Positions 8,916 to 18,779 of a DNA stretch of 28,924 nt are shown one piece after another. Position 1 is the first letter of the stretch, and each line of letters begins with the position of its first letter. The DNA lies in the NCBI GenBank assembly GCA_026770615.1, contig MU631309.1, positions 735,074 to 763,997 on the forward strand. Reading direction: 5' to 3'. A model generated the notes under the pieces. That model was not told the DNA's origin. It made no database searches and saw only the letters and a list, made by a program, of their open reading frames with translations. Source of the DNA: Pavlovales sp. CCMP2436 (taxonomy: Eukaryota > Haptophyta > Pavlovophyceae > Pavlovales). A program made the position numbers and the translations under genes.

Positions 8916-9065
8916 AGCCAACGAACCGCGCGGCGGGGACCTAGGGTCGCCGCATATTGCCACATCCTAGGGATAACCAGGATTCAATTAGATTGATGAT
9001 GCGGCCTACCGTTGAGCCGTTATAATCTATTGAAATTACTAAAAAAAAAATGGAGGCCGAATTCG
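8916..9065 (+). repeat. Dispersed repeat unit L, copy 1
   Basis: Resembles 16578-16740 in the same orientation. Both begin ACGAACCGCGCGGCGG and later share GATTGADGATGCGG, a CCGTTG block and TTGAAATYACTAAA. The middle is diverged. Confidence 0.7.
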
Positions 9066-9149
9066 GGCATGTGGGCGCACGTGCCAGCAGCGTGTGTCGC
9101 ACGCCACGCCGGGGATGCTGATAGCTCGCCACGTATTCTGAGCGTGTGG

Positions 9150-9560
9150 GGCAGCCTACGTACTCTCAGATTTGCCTAACTCGCCCCTGGTGCAGCCCTA
9201 AGGGCACATAGTCACCATCCTATTGGTCATCCCTGGCCATATCCTATTTAATAGGATATGTCAAATTAATTAATTTTGGCATTTAATTACTTATATTAAA
9301 TTAGTTGTTGCGTGCTCAGCGAAAGGTCGAGGCTTTTCATTGGCATCTTGAGACCCTACGTTCCAGGCTCAGCTCAGGACAACTAAATAGAGACATACGG
9401 CGACCGCACGGCCCTTTCGTTATTTTGAAAAGCCAGCTATTTCGATCCGTTACGTATAACGGAGGTCGTTGAATAAAAATGAAGGTAATATATAGTCCAA
9501 AAAATGGTGGTATCGTCCAAGCCTACCCCGTCCTACTTAATAGGATCGAATAGGATCCTT
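9150..9560 (+). repeat. Dispersed repeat unit R, copy 1 (inverted relative to 16770-17095)
   Basis: The reverse complement of 16770-17095 aligns by eye with this stretch. Shared blocks include CCCCTGGTGCAGCCCTA, AGTCACCATCCTAT, CTGGCCA, an AT-rich TTAATT region and AGGCTTTT followed by CTTGAGA. Similarity fades beyond about 9420. No coding potential seen. Confidence 0.75.
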
Positions 9561-10075
9561 CTCAGGACTGGGACCGGACGCGTGCAGCAAGCAGCTCGGT
9601 GCTCGCTCAAATTGGTGCCGAGATGAAATTGCGCGGCAAGAAGCCTTTGGAAATGCAGAGCACCGGTGAACACGCCCTTGTGAGCACAGGCCGTCTCGTA
9701 TTATAAGAGCAATTTCAAGGTGGCACGGTCTTAATGCACGCTCGTAAAAGAGTTGGGCACGAGAAAGCCGCCTGCTCCCAAGTAGATACGCAGTACATTT
9801 TGAAAGGTGCGCCGTCTGGCGCTCGGCCACCGCTGGCCACGGAGGATTTATAAATTACATATTTCTTTGATTTGTAAAAACGTCTCTGTAAATGTAATTC
9901 TCAATCTATTATTTAAGATCTGGATATGATAAAAGTATATGTGAAAGTCATTTATGAGCGAGCTGCCAAACCCGTCCGAGCTCATTTACGAGCGTGCTCC
10001 TCAACCGTGGTGACCCATTTATGAGCTGATGCGCATTGTCCGCGGTTGACATTTTCATACAGGCGCACACATGCA
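9561..10075. other. Non-coding spacer before the ankyrin pseudogene
   Basis: AT-rich spacer around 9840-9950. I find no convincing gene; the minus-strand frame at 9537-9830 has no recognisable motif. Confidence 0.5.
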
Positions 10076-10999
10076 TCAGCGGCTGAGCGCGTGCGCCATC
10101 ACAAGTGGCCACACGTCGAGGAGTGCGACTCCGTTGCGCTCGAAGCGCGCCTCGCGGGCGAAGAGTTGGCCCACGCGCAGCAGCTCGCCCGCCCGCGCGC
10201 GCGCGTGCGCGGGGAAGAGCGCGTGATTCTCGCGCGACCATGGAGCCGCCGCCGCCACCACCAGAGAAGCGCCATCGTGCGCCGGCTCGCTGCCCGCGAG
10301 CAGCGCACGTGCGATGCCGAGCGGCGTGGGTGCGCCGTCGCCGCCGTCGCTCGCGTGTACGTCGGCCCCGCCCCTGAGAAGCTGGCGCACTCGCAATGCG
10401 GTGAGGAACTGGACGTGGTGCAGCTGCGTGACCCACTCCGAAGTCGCGAGCATCCACGCGTGGCAGTCAGCGGGCGCGGTCTCTGCGAGCGTCTCGCGCT
10501 GCGCGCCGTAGGAGCAGAGTAGCTGCACCGAGCGCAGTTTGAAGTGGCGCGAGTGGGGCCCATGGCGCTCGCAAACGTCAGCGCGGTCTCACCCGTAGAC
10601 GTCGGATGGTGCACGCCGGCACCCGCCGTGAGCAGGAGCTGCGCAGCCTCGAGGTCCATCTCTGCACACAACGCTTGCATCTGCATGGAGCATATCAGCG
10701 CCGTGCAGCTCTCCGAGTCGACAGGTCCACGCTGGCACCGGCCTCGACCAGGAGCTTTTCGCACGTGATGTTGTTCTGACTGACGGCGCACGCAAGCGCC
10801 GTAAAGCCACCCGAGTCGGCGAGGTCCACAGTGGCGCCTGCCGCGAGCAGGAGCTGCACGCACTGGGAGTACTGCTTACTGGTGGCGCACATAAGCGCCG
10901 TGGTGCCATCCGTGTAGCGTAGTTCACGATGGCGCCTGCCCCGAGCATGCGCCGCATGCGTGTAGCGTTCCCTGCGCTGCACGCATCGAGGAGCATCAC
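10076..10999 (-). pseudogene. Ankyrin-repeat protein, frameshifted
   Basis: Read on the minus strand from about 10999, ankyrin repeats appear in changing frames. The first gives LLDACSAG then RMRRMLGAGAIVNYA. The next frame gives YTDGTTALMCA, VQLLLAAGATVDLAD and LLVEAGASVDLS. A third gives TALICSM and AAQLLLTAGAGVHHP. A fourth gives VQLLCSYGA, VRQLLRGGADVHASDGG and a tail with SRENHALFPAHARARAGELL and EARFERNGVALLDVW. That tail block recurs in protist multicopy ankyrin families as I remember them. Single-base indels near 10915, 10722 and 10545 break the frame, so no full product can be made unless these are sequencing errors. Ankyrin repeats normally mediate protein binding; no specific partner is suggested. 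It is divergent from PPP4R2, with 166 bp between the starts. Confidence 0.85.
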
Positions 11000-11084
11000 C
11001 GCTCGGCGGAGAACGTCAAACCGCCACTAGGTGTGAGTTGGTGGCGCGGGACTCGTGCGTGGTCATCTCCTGGAGCTTTGGAGC

Positions 11085-11101
11085 AAAAAAAAAAAAAAAA
11101 A
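11085..11101. repeat. A17 homopolymer between divergent genes
   Basis: Seventeen consecutive A in the short interval upstream of PPP4R2. It could be a nucleosome-excluding tract, but that is inference. Confidence 0.85.
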
Positions 11102-11165
11102 GATTTCTTTTAAGGGCATTGCTGTGACAACACACCCGAACCGAGCCCCACACCCGAGCCCCATC

Positions 11166-12009
11166 ATGTTGGACTTTGACCCCGAGGCTGCCCTCGCCCA
11201 GACGTCCGCAACTGGCCAGCCTGCCTTGCCGTGGCCGCTCCTAAAGCAGATCGTCGCGCTCAGATTGCGAAAGGTGGGCCAGGTTGCGAAAGGTTCCCGC
11301 GCCACGCCATTCGATACGCATCTCAGTTCTATGCAGCCGGATCTGTGCAGCCCGCGCGTAGAGCGGTTTGCCTACTCGCCAACTTGCCGCACCGCCCGTA
11401 TCACCTGCCCACGACACGATTTGCGCGGCATGTGTGTGCAGGTGCTAGGCGAGTACTACGAGCGGAGCAAAGACTGCGACAACCCGACTCGGCAGACAGA
11501 GTTCGGCGAATGGCGCGACAGAATACTTGAGCTCCTCGGCTCGTTCCAACGGTGAGCGCACACGCCCCTCGCCCGCGCACAGTGGGACGCACCCGAACGC
11601 GCACTGTCGCGCGCCCGAACGCGCACTGTCGCGCGCGGCTGCCCAGCGGCTCAGCCGCGGCCACCACCCCTGACGCCTGTTGCTACGGAACCGATTCTGA
11701 CACTCCCTAGTTATTCTACTTCATCCCCTGGTCGTGCGCAGTGCACCGTTTACGCTCCAACGACTTTGTGAGCTGCTGCTCAACCCGCAGCAGGTCTACC
11801 GCTCCACGCGCAAGCTCATGTCTGCCGTGGAGAAGCTGCTCATGGTCACTACAACCATCAGCGGAGCACCCTCTGCCAGCGAGGACCAGAGCGGGGCGGG
11901 CGGGCAGCCGGGGAGCAGAGGTGCGGGTGGCGAGAGCGGGACATCTATGCTGAGCCAGAGGAATGAGCCGGAGGGCAACGCGATGCCCATGGACATCGAT
12001 GCCGAATAG
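11166..12009 (+). CDS. PPP4R2: PPP4R2-like protein phosphatase 4 regulatory subunit 2
   Basis: Three exons, 11166-11273, 11442-11551 and 11742-12009, with GT-AG introns of 168 and 190 bp. The product is 161 residues. Exon 1 gives LPWPLLKQIVALRLRK, joined to VLGEYYERSKD and then FGEWRDRILELLGSFQR. Across the second junction it runs into APFTLQRLCELLLNP, then KLMSAVEKLLMVTTTI. This is the conserved core of PPP4R2, which tethers the PP4 catalytic subunit with PPP4R3 and acts in DNA-damage recovery and centrosome maturation. The tail is short, acidic and Gly/Ser-rich (ends MPMDIDAE). At 161 residues it is far shorter than animal PPP4R2 (over 400), whose extra length is mostly disordered. No frame break is seen. 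The start is the ATG five residues before an acidic stretch; no other in-frame ATG fits better. Confidence 0.88.
11261..11297 (+). repeat. Tandem copy of the PPP4R2 exon 1 end and donor
   Basis: The exon end plus donor (CAGATTGCGAAAGGTGGGC) is followed directly by CAGGTTGCGAAAGGTTCCC at 11279-11297. This makes a second potential donor 18 bp downstream, in the same frame. Confidence 0.8.
11588..11635 (+). repeat. 22-bp tandem repeat in PPP4R2 intron 2
   Basis: Two adjacent copies of a 22-bp unit (CCCGAACGCGCACTGTCGCG plus CG). It lies between the exon 2 donor and the exon 3 acceptor. Confidence 0.85.
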
Positions 12010-12129
12010 TTGCTATTTTGCATGCAAGCTTTCTTTGTCCGCCAGTACCTAGTAACTTGTGACACAATCTTGCAAATATTATCAGCCATCTATACGACGC
12101 TTGTTAGTGGGCATTATATAGGATAGTGC

Positions 12130-12420
12130 ATATACTCCGACACTTCCCAGCGATACGTCTACGGTGGTCGACCACCAATGAACGCCGTTTCGCTCGCGCA
12201 ATGCTGCCGGGTGGCCTCGCGTTGCGCAGCGAGTGCGACGTCGGCGCTTTTTTGTTTTCAAGGCTTCCTCATCATCGCCCACTTCTACCGTGTTCCCCAC
12301 TTCGGCGTAGCGCGTCGGAGCCAGTGTCGGAGCACTCAAATCAGCTTGATTAGCCGCCACAGTGCGGCCACACCGCCAGCTCTGCGGCTAGACGAGATAG
12401 AGCATTCCTGACGGGCTACG
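12130..12420. repeat. Dispersed repeat unit C, copy 1
   Basis: The stretch 12245-12360 resembles 20205-20345 in the same orientation. Shared blocks are GGCTTCCTCATCATC, CCACTTCTACC, a CCCCACT-x-CGGCGTAGCGCGT block and AGATCAGC-like sequence. A shorter piece recurs at 18805-18890. On the minus strand both longer copies encode an acidic stretch (DDEEA). The rest of 12010-12616 shows nothing else I can name. Confidence 0.65.
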
Positions 12421-12616
12421 CCGAAATTTGAAGTGTTTATTGATCGAGCCTAACGAGTTCTATTTTATGAATTTTTCAGAATATCTTCAAGTCTTCATGG
12501 GCGAGCCAGGGATCAATAACTAACGCGCGCCGATTTTAAACATGTTTCGAACCGTTTTTAAAACCCTACTTCTGCTCTGGATCGCTCCAGACTCGCAGCA
12601 TCCGCCCGCCGCTGCG

Positions 12617-13089
12617 ATGTCGCTCCGCTGGCCAGAGCCGCTCGCTGTGCTCGTCGGCAAAAGCGTTGATGACCTCCTTGCGCGCTTGTGCTATGAGGAC
12701 AACATGCACTCCGCGGAGACGGGGGGGAGCTCAGCCAAGCGCGAGTACGTTCAGGTGTCGCTCAGCTGCTGCCGGGCGGTGGACCCAACGAAGCGGATGC
12801 AGCTCAAGTGCAGTACCTCGGCTGTGCGCCCCACGCTACAGCATACGATCGTGCAGCTTGTCAACGAGAATCTCGCAACGCACCGCTGCCGGGTGCAGCT
12901 CGAGCCCAAGCCTGCGCCGCCCGAGCTGGTGCCGCGCTTGTCGTGCCGCTGTGGCGGGCGTATAGCGCGCCCGAGTCCGTAGAGGCGAAGCGCGAGCGCA
13001 CTGATGATGATGCAGACGACAACTGGACGACGTGGGACCTGCGCGAGTTCACTCGGCAGGAACAACTCGGCAGCGTGATAACGCAGTGA
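12617..13089 (+). pseudogene. Unrecognised ORF, probably broken
   Basis: An ATG at 12617 opens a frame beginning MSLRWPEPLAVLVGKSVDD and running to 12982. In a second frame to 13089 the sequence becomes more protein-like (DDDADDNWTTWDLREFTRQE), so a frameshift between about 12900 and 12960 is likely. I do not recognise the product. It lies 22 bp before the transposase frame, on the same strand, and could be its N-terminal part or a separate element protein. Base composition matches the transposase. Confidence 0.45.
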
Positions 13090-13110
13090 TGCGAGCACAC
13101 CCCTGCGCGC

Positions 13111-16100
13111 GTGGTTAAGCGCAACTCTGCGCTGCCGCGCAGTGAATGCGTCGCCGTTGTCTGCATCGATCGGCACCTGAGCGCGCGCTCTACTGCCGCG
13201 CCGATCGATGCGCCCGCCGAGGAAGCCACAGTGGCCGGGTTGTCTGGGCGGGCTGCTGGGGTCAGTGGGACTCGTCAGTTCGCGGCCCTCCGGCGACCAC
13301 CTGTTCGACTAGCGCCTTCCGCGCGCGCCGAGCGGAAAGACAAGCTTTCCGCTGCTGACGTGGCCAAAGTACACGCCTTCTTCTACGACACCGGTGCCGT
13401 CAGCCCGTGCACGTGCGACCGCGTGAGAAGGCGCGTCGTCCCCAACCTTTGGCAAGTTGCGCAGGCGCTGGTCGCGATGCAGACTATGGACGCACTCTTC
13501 TCGCAGTTCCAGACCGAGAACGTCCTCTGCGGCACGGCGCTCAGCTATTCATCCTTTAAAACGCTCGCGCCGTGGAACCTCCGGCGCGTCAAACGCGAGA
13601 CATGTTTGTCCCGAACTTGCGAACTGTACAAATGCTATCACGACGCAATGGACACGGTGCCCGCCATCTTCTCACTCCCAGACGCAACGCCCGCCGCATC
13701 GCCCGCTGCGGAAGCGTCTGCAGCAGCAACCGCATCACCCGCTGTGGGAGCGCCCGCCGCAGCACCTGCATCGCCCGCGGCTGATGCGCCAGCTGCCTCG
13801 CTTGGCAATGCTTGCTCAGACTACTCGAGCAAAGTCAGCCGCCTGCTCGAATTCTGCAGGCTCGAGTCCAAGCGCGAACAGGTAATCTCCTTTTATGTGT
13901 GTGTGTGTTCAGTGTGTGTTGGAGGAGGGGGCGGGGGGGGGTTCTGACTCTGTTATGCTATACTGTATTTTTATGTGCGGTATCTACGGTGTGGATTAGA
14001 TATTACATTATATGCTTTTCGAATAACTACGATAGCTATGTCTTCTTCGTCGTCGTCTTCTTCTTCTTTATTGCGATTATTCTTAACTTGTTATTTGTAT
14101 ATATTCTAATTATTATCTTGATTTTTTATTTGATCAGGCCGACTCCCTTGTGTGCGGCGGGTGCGTTGCGGAGGCGGCCGAGGACTGCGTCAACAACACG
14201 TGTTCGAGCTGCGAGTTGGGGCACTTTGGAGCAGCCCTGGCGATGGGCTGCGGGCGCAAATCGTAGACAGCGACGGCCACATGCGCGCAGATGCGGCTCC
14301 CGAGTGGTCCACGCAGATCAAGTGGGACACGTACACGAGCACCACCTCGTCCGAAGCGCCCGCCGCGCCATGGGACGGGGACGGCGACGCGGACCCAACT
14401 CCGTCGGGGGATAAGGAGCCTATGCGCTAAGAGAGGACGGCCACACTCATGGATTTCTTCGACGAATTTGAACAGCTGCCGGCGCGCAAGTTCGTTGAGC
14501 ACAGACGGATCCTCTCGGGGCTTAAGCGCGGATCCAAGCAGCTCCACGAGCTACTTGCGCCAGGCTGGCTCATCCTAGACGTCGACTGGTCCGAGAACTG
14601 CACCCTCGTCGCCAACGCGAGATCCAGTCTGAGTACTGGACCACCAAGCAGTTCAGTCTGTTTATTGCAATCATGCGCTTCCTCTCCACGGCCGCGTGGG
14701 TCGACCGCTTGGACCTCATCAAGGTGGGCGAGGAGGTAGGCGCCGCCACGCGCCACCACCGCACGCCGCCGCCGCACGCCGCCGCCGCACGCCGCCGCCG
14801 CGCGCCGCCGCCGCGTGCCGCCAGGTAGATCGTGGCTGTCTGCTCTGACTGTTACCCCTCTCTCTCCCCCCCCCCCCCCCGCCCCCCTCGTGCGATGAAG
14901 CTAATCGTCGAGCCTGAGTCGACCTCTGTGGTAGGGTCCGCCACCATTCCGAACGGTGACTACTTCGCCACGGTCTCCTCCGCGGCCGCAGCACTCGGCG
15001 AGGGCGGGGTCTACACGGTCGAGAAGCCGGACGGCGAGCGCGTTGAGGTGCAACGCCACCTGCTGCGCCACCGCTCTATTAAAACGATCGCCGACGGCTG
15101 CATCACCAACGACAAACACCACGACGGCGCAGCTTCACAGCATTTCATTAACAAGGTGATCGTCGACGTGCACGCCGCGTACGACAGCACCGAGCACTTT
15201 CACACGATCGGCGTGCACTCGGACAACGCGACGCACTTCAAGTCGACCCGCATGTTGTTCTGGTGGTCGCACACGCGCAACATCTTCGAGTGGCTCCGGA
15301 TGGTGCTCGTCCGCTTCGGAGCGCCGGGCCATGGCAAGAGCGTATAGGACGGGCTGGGCGCGGTGCTCAAGCGTTGCGTGCTCAGCGCCATCACCAATGG
15401 CAAGGCCCTAACAGCGTCGGGCAAGATCACGACTGACCTGGAGGCGCGCGAGCACCTCGAGAAGCACTTCAATTCGGAGGCGTGGACCAAGTCGCACCAG
15501 TCCAAGATCGTCAGCGAGATCAAGATCGTGCACTCGCCGCGCGACGTGATCGAGACCGAGCGGCAGCGTGGTGCCGCGAGCAAGTTCAGCGGCGCGGATG
15601 GCATCTCGGGCACGTACGAGTTCCTGGCGCTGACGGAGAAGTTGATCGCGGCGCGCACTTTCGGCTGCTGGTGCGAGTGCTGCTGGGATTACGTATGCGC
15701 TGGGAGTATGGACTCGACGTGCCCGAGCCCCGCCGTAGGCTGCGGACGGCCGATGTGCGAGTGGGTCGTGCAGGAGCTGCATCAGATCGACGCGCGCACA
15801 GTGCAGAAGACGCGCACGACCGCGCAGGCGGCGGGCAAAGGATTCGCGAAGAAGCTGCGGCCAGGAGACTGGGTGGTCGCGCAAGCGCGCGAGGATGGAT
15901 GTGGGCGGGGGGCAGGGGATCGGTACTGGATTGGGCAGGGTGCCGACGCAGGCGACGGCTCGTGCATCATCAAGGAGTTCACACACGCAGGCGGCAAGCT
16001 CGAGCAGACCACCCTCACTAAGGACGACATCGCGCTTGCGTTTAAGTGGTTTGAACGCCACCCTGCCGACACCGAGGGCATGCATTTCGTCGAGTGGGAC

Positions 16101-16319
16101 CCTGTGGCTGCCGGCAACGACCCCGATGTCCGCTTTGTCCTCAACGCGACCGAGGTGCGCGCGGTCAACGTGAAGCTCAACGTGGTCCCGCCCGTTGGTC
16201 GGCCGCTTGTCGTCAGTCGGGCGCGCCGGTCGGGCGTGCAGCCGCGTGCACCCGAGGCACCGACGATCTGGGAGCTCCCCCGCAAGGCGCACGGCGAGAT
16301 CCTCGCCACTCTGTGGTGA
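13111..16319 (+). pseudogene. DDE-like (RNase H-fold) transposase gene, degraded
   Basis: Segments in several frames form one conserved architecture. An N-terminal block has VAKVHAFFYDTGAVSPCTCD, VPNLWQVAQALVAMQ and ETCLSRTCELYKCYHDAM. An intron follows (13882-14137), then a cysteine pattern C-x2-C-x8-C-x4-C-x2-C at 14156-14214. Next are WLILDVDWSENC and EIQSEYWTTKQFSLF (first acidic region), a second intron (about 14732-14890), HSDNATHFKS and FGAPGHGKSV. The C-terminal part has GDWVVAQ and RYWIGQ. I recall this set of motifs from uncharacterised transposase-like proteins of animals and protists; the superfamily name is uncertain. Breaks are a stop plus frame change near 14262, another near 14430, a frameshift near 14620 and an in-frame TAG at 15345, where a Trp would be expected. 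Terminal repeats of the element itself were not found. Confidence 0.72.
14750..14824. repeat. GC-rich microsatellite (CGCCGC/GCACGC) in the transposase intron
   Basis: Runs of CGCCGCCGCACGC units fill the intron, followed by a recurrent CTGTCTGCTCTGACTGT phrase at 14834 and a C14 run at about 14868-14881. Confidence 0.85.
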
Positions 16320-16577
16320 TGGTCGCTGCTGGACGCCCTCCCGCACGCGGCGCAAGTTGAGAGTTTGCATGACCGAATTTAAATTTTAACACTTTTTCAT
16401 ATGTAATTTAATTAGAGCAAGTGAGTTGTTGGGAGCCGATAATATCTAAAAAATAAAACCGAATCCACAAATCGCGATTTAGTTCAGAATATCCTGGCCA
16501 CTTTTCGCGTTTGACTTCGTAAAACATGCTTAGATGGTCTTCCCCTGTCAGGGGGTTGGTGACCTGAGCCATAGCCG
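16320..16577. other. Non-coding spacer after the transposase
   Basis: AT-rich after 16370. I see no gene and no terminal repeat matching the upstream side of the transposase. Confidence 0.5.
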
Positions 16578-16740
16578 CTTGACGAACCGCGCGGCGGCCC
16601 TGGAGGCCCGGACCTGGGTTACCGCACACTGTCATTGACGACATGCATGGGGATGACATAGCCAAGAATTAATCAGATTGAAGATGCGGACTCCGACCGT
16701 TGGTGCGTTATGATCTCTTGAAATCACTAAAGAGAAACAC
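16578..16740 (+). repeat. Dispersed repeat unit L, copy 2
   Basis: Same orientation as 8916-9065. It shares ACGAACCGCGCGGCGG, GATTGAAGATGCGG and TTGAAATCACTAAA. Confidence 0.7.
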
Positions 16741-16769
16741 GCAGAAAATCCAACATATGGGCCGGTCCT

Positions 16770-17095
16770 ACCCCTAAGCCCAATCCTATTCAAGCAATCC
16801 TTTGACAAAGGACGCAGGCCACACGGCCTCGCTGCCGTGCGTACCTTTATTTCGTGCTCCGGAGCTGAGACTTGGAATCTAGGATCTCAAGAGGCAAATA
16901 AAAAGCCTCGGCCCTTCGTTGAGCCCGCAATTACTAATCCAACTTACTTAAACAAATGCTTAAATTAATTTTTGGCATATCCTTTCTGAAAAGATAGTGT
17001 ATTGGCCAGGAATGGCCGATAGGATGGTGACTAATAAGTGCCCCTAGGGCTGCACCAGGGGTGAGCCAAATACATATGGAGTTGTCTAGGCTACT
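16770..17095 (-). repeat. Dispersed repeat unit R, copy 2 (inverted)
   Basis: Reverse complement of the unit at 9150-9560. It directly follows unit L here, as in the first locus, but in the opposite orientation. Confidence 0.75.
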
Positions 17096-17139
17096 CAAAA
17101 AGCATTTGCTACGCTTCGTGATGCACTGCGGCACAATGA

Positions 17140-17985
17140 ACCCGACCGGTCGCCAAAAAGTCCAAGACTGAGGCGATGTTCTACCCGCCGGCCGGCTACT
17201 CTCCAGCGACTGACGACACTTTCTTTCTCAATATCGACGACGCGCTCGGCATCGTCACGTTCACCGACCGGTTTCGGTACCTCGGCTCAACCTTTTCTTC
17301 ATCCCTAACAGATGACGACGAGATCGAGCACGGGATCCGATCTGCAGCCGCAGCCTTAAGTTGTCTGTGGAGGTACGTCTTCAGTCAAAACCACGGCTCC
17401 ACGTCGCTCCCACTCGCCTCCAAGGGCAAGCTCTACCGTTGCCTCGTGCTCGGCGTCTTGCTCTACGGCTGCGAATCCTGGTCCTGACCTTAAAGCTGAG
17501 GCAAAGGCTGAGCGCGTTCCACAACCGCTGCGTGCGAGCGATGGCGAGGAAAAAGCCCTTGCGCGCTTCCTCCTCCGACTACATCTTCAAGTACGCTGTC
17601 CTTGATCCGCAGTACGTTATCCTCGGCGTCACAGACATCGACCAGTATATTTCTAATCGGAAATTACGCAGGGCAGGACATGTGATGCGCATGAGTATGT
17701 CGAAACTTTCTTGCATGTTCATGACATCGTGGGTCAATGCACCACGACGCAACGGGCGACCGCTGATCTCCTACGGACACGACCTAACTCGCGAGCTCAA
17801 CAACGTCGGCTTCAACCTTGACGGGCAAGCAGTCGGCGTTGGCGTCTCGACGAGCTGGGGCAAGGCCGCAAAAGACAAGGCATCCTGGCGCAAACTGACG
17901 AGACTACCGGACTTGAAACCCATCTTCATCTGTCTTCAAGAAAACCCGAACGAAATCGCCTGCTCGAAGCTCTATCGGTGCTTTG
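17140..17985 (+). pseudogene. LINE-type reverse transcriptase, 3' fragment
   Basis: The frame from about 17152 gives SKTEAMFYPP, FRYLGSTFSSSLTDDDEIEH, IRSAAAALSCLW and LYRCLVLGVLLYGCESW. This is the region after the RT palm in non-LTR retrotransposons, where YLGS, IxxRIxxA and K-x-LY-x-LLYG-x-E-x-W are typical. A frame change near 17485 moves it to a second frame with LRQRLSAFHNRCVRAM, LRRAGHVMRMSMSKL and WGKAAKDKASWRKL, also typical of the LINE C-terminus. RT catalytic motifs and endonuclease are absent, so this is a 5'-truncated dead copy. It starts about 45 bp after repeat R and ends against an antisense HSP70 fragment. Confidence 0.83.
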
Positions 17986-18049
17986 GTACCAGTGCACGCA
18001 GATGGCGCGTACCGTGACGACAACTGGTACAGCCACAACGTCGACGAGC

Positions 18050-18259
18050 GCGTGACTGTCGCTCCTCGAAGGTGAGCATGTTGTGCTCATGAGACGACTT
18101 CTTGTCAAGGCCGTGCGCGATGGGGGCGGCGGTGGGCTCGTTGCTGATGCGCAGCACGTTCGTACTTGCGATCGTGCCGGCGTACTTTGTCGGGGCGCGC
18201 TGCGCGTCGTCAAAGTAGGCGGGCACGGTGATCACCGCGTTGGGTACGGTGCATTCCAC
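18050..18259 (-). pseudogene. HSP70 gene fragment
   Basis: The minus-strand frame from 18259 gives [20 protein letters not shown], then [20 protein letters not shown] and [15 protein letters not shown]. This is the N-terminal ATPase segment of cytosolic HSP70 (roughly residues 140-205), ending where the DLGGGT phosphate-binding loop should begin. About 65-70 residues remain, with no start, no substrate-binding domain and changes at normally fixed positions (TKDAG reads TKYAG; EPTAAAIAYG reads [10 protein letters not shown]). It is a non-functional fragment, antisense to the LINE remnant beside it. Confidence 0.85.
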
Positions 18260-18269
18260 CCACCCGCTG

Positions 18270-18505
18270 TCTTTCGTTGCGCCTCCTGCTGCCTTTTGCC
18301 CCGCTCGTCCTCGCGGCTCGCTCGCCTAAGCTCCCTTGCACGCTCGTCAAACAGCTCGCAGCTCGCCTTCTCGCCGTCCACGCGGCTCGCTTGTCGTGCC
18401 CTCGACAAGCTCGTCCTTGCGGGTCGCTCCTTGCGCGCTCGCGCTCGTCAAGCTCGCAGCTCGCAGCTCGCCTTCCTCGTGGGACGCGGGAGCGCAGAAC
18501 CACGT
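18270..18505. repeat. Degenerate GCTCGC-rich repeat block
   Basis: Irregular repetition of CAGCTCGC, CGGCTCGCT and CTCGTC motifs. It is open in several frames because of composition. The stretch 18506-18800 is GC-rich with nothing else recognised. Confidence 0.7.
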
Positions 18506-18779
18506 AGGGCAGGTGGGGGCGCAAGCACATCCTCCCCTCGACCCGCAAGTCGCCCAACCGCCACACCCCCACCTCCCCCTCAGCCCCCATCCCTGCTCCG
18601 ATACCAACTTTGAGGAAAAGTGAGATATCGGCGCCGATGTCACTGGGATCTTATTGCAGGCGGGGCGTAGCCCCTCTCTCTCCTCGCCCTGCAGCCCCTC
18701 AAACCGTGCGGCGGACAGAACGGCCATCTGGCCACTTGCATACCGACCTATCCGTAATCGAAAAGCCCCCTATCATAAG

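Noticed and set aside
9537..9830. 97-residue minus-strand ORF between RTEL1 and the ankyrin pseudogene
   Set aside because: No motif, no splice context and partial overlap with repeat R. Likely chance.
15408..16370. 320-residue minus-strand open frame
   Set aside because: It is the antisense shadow of the transposase C-terminal part. It is Arg/Leu/Ala-rich with no motif, and the plus strand has recognisable domain sequence.
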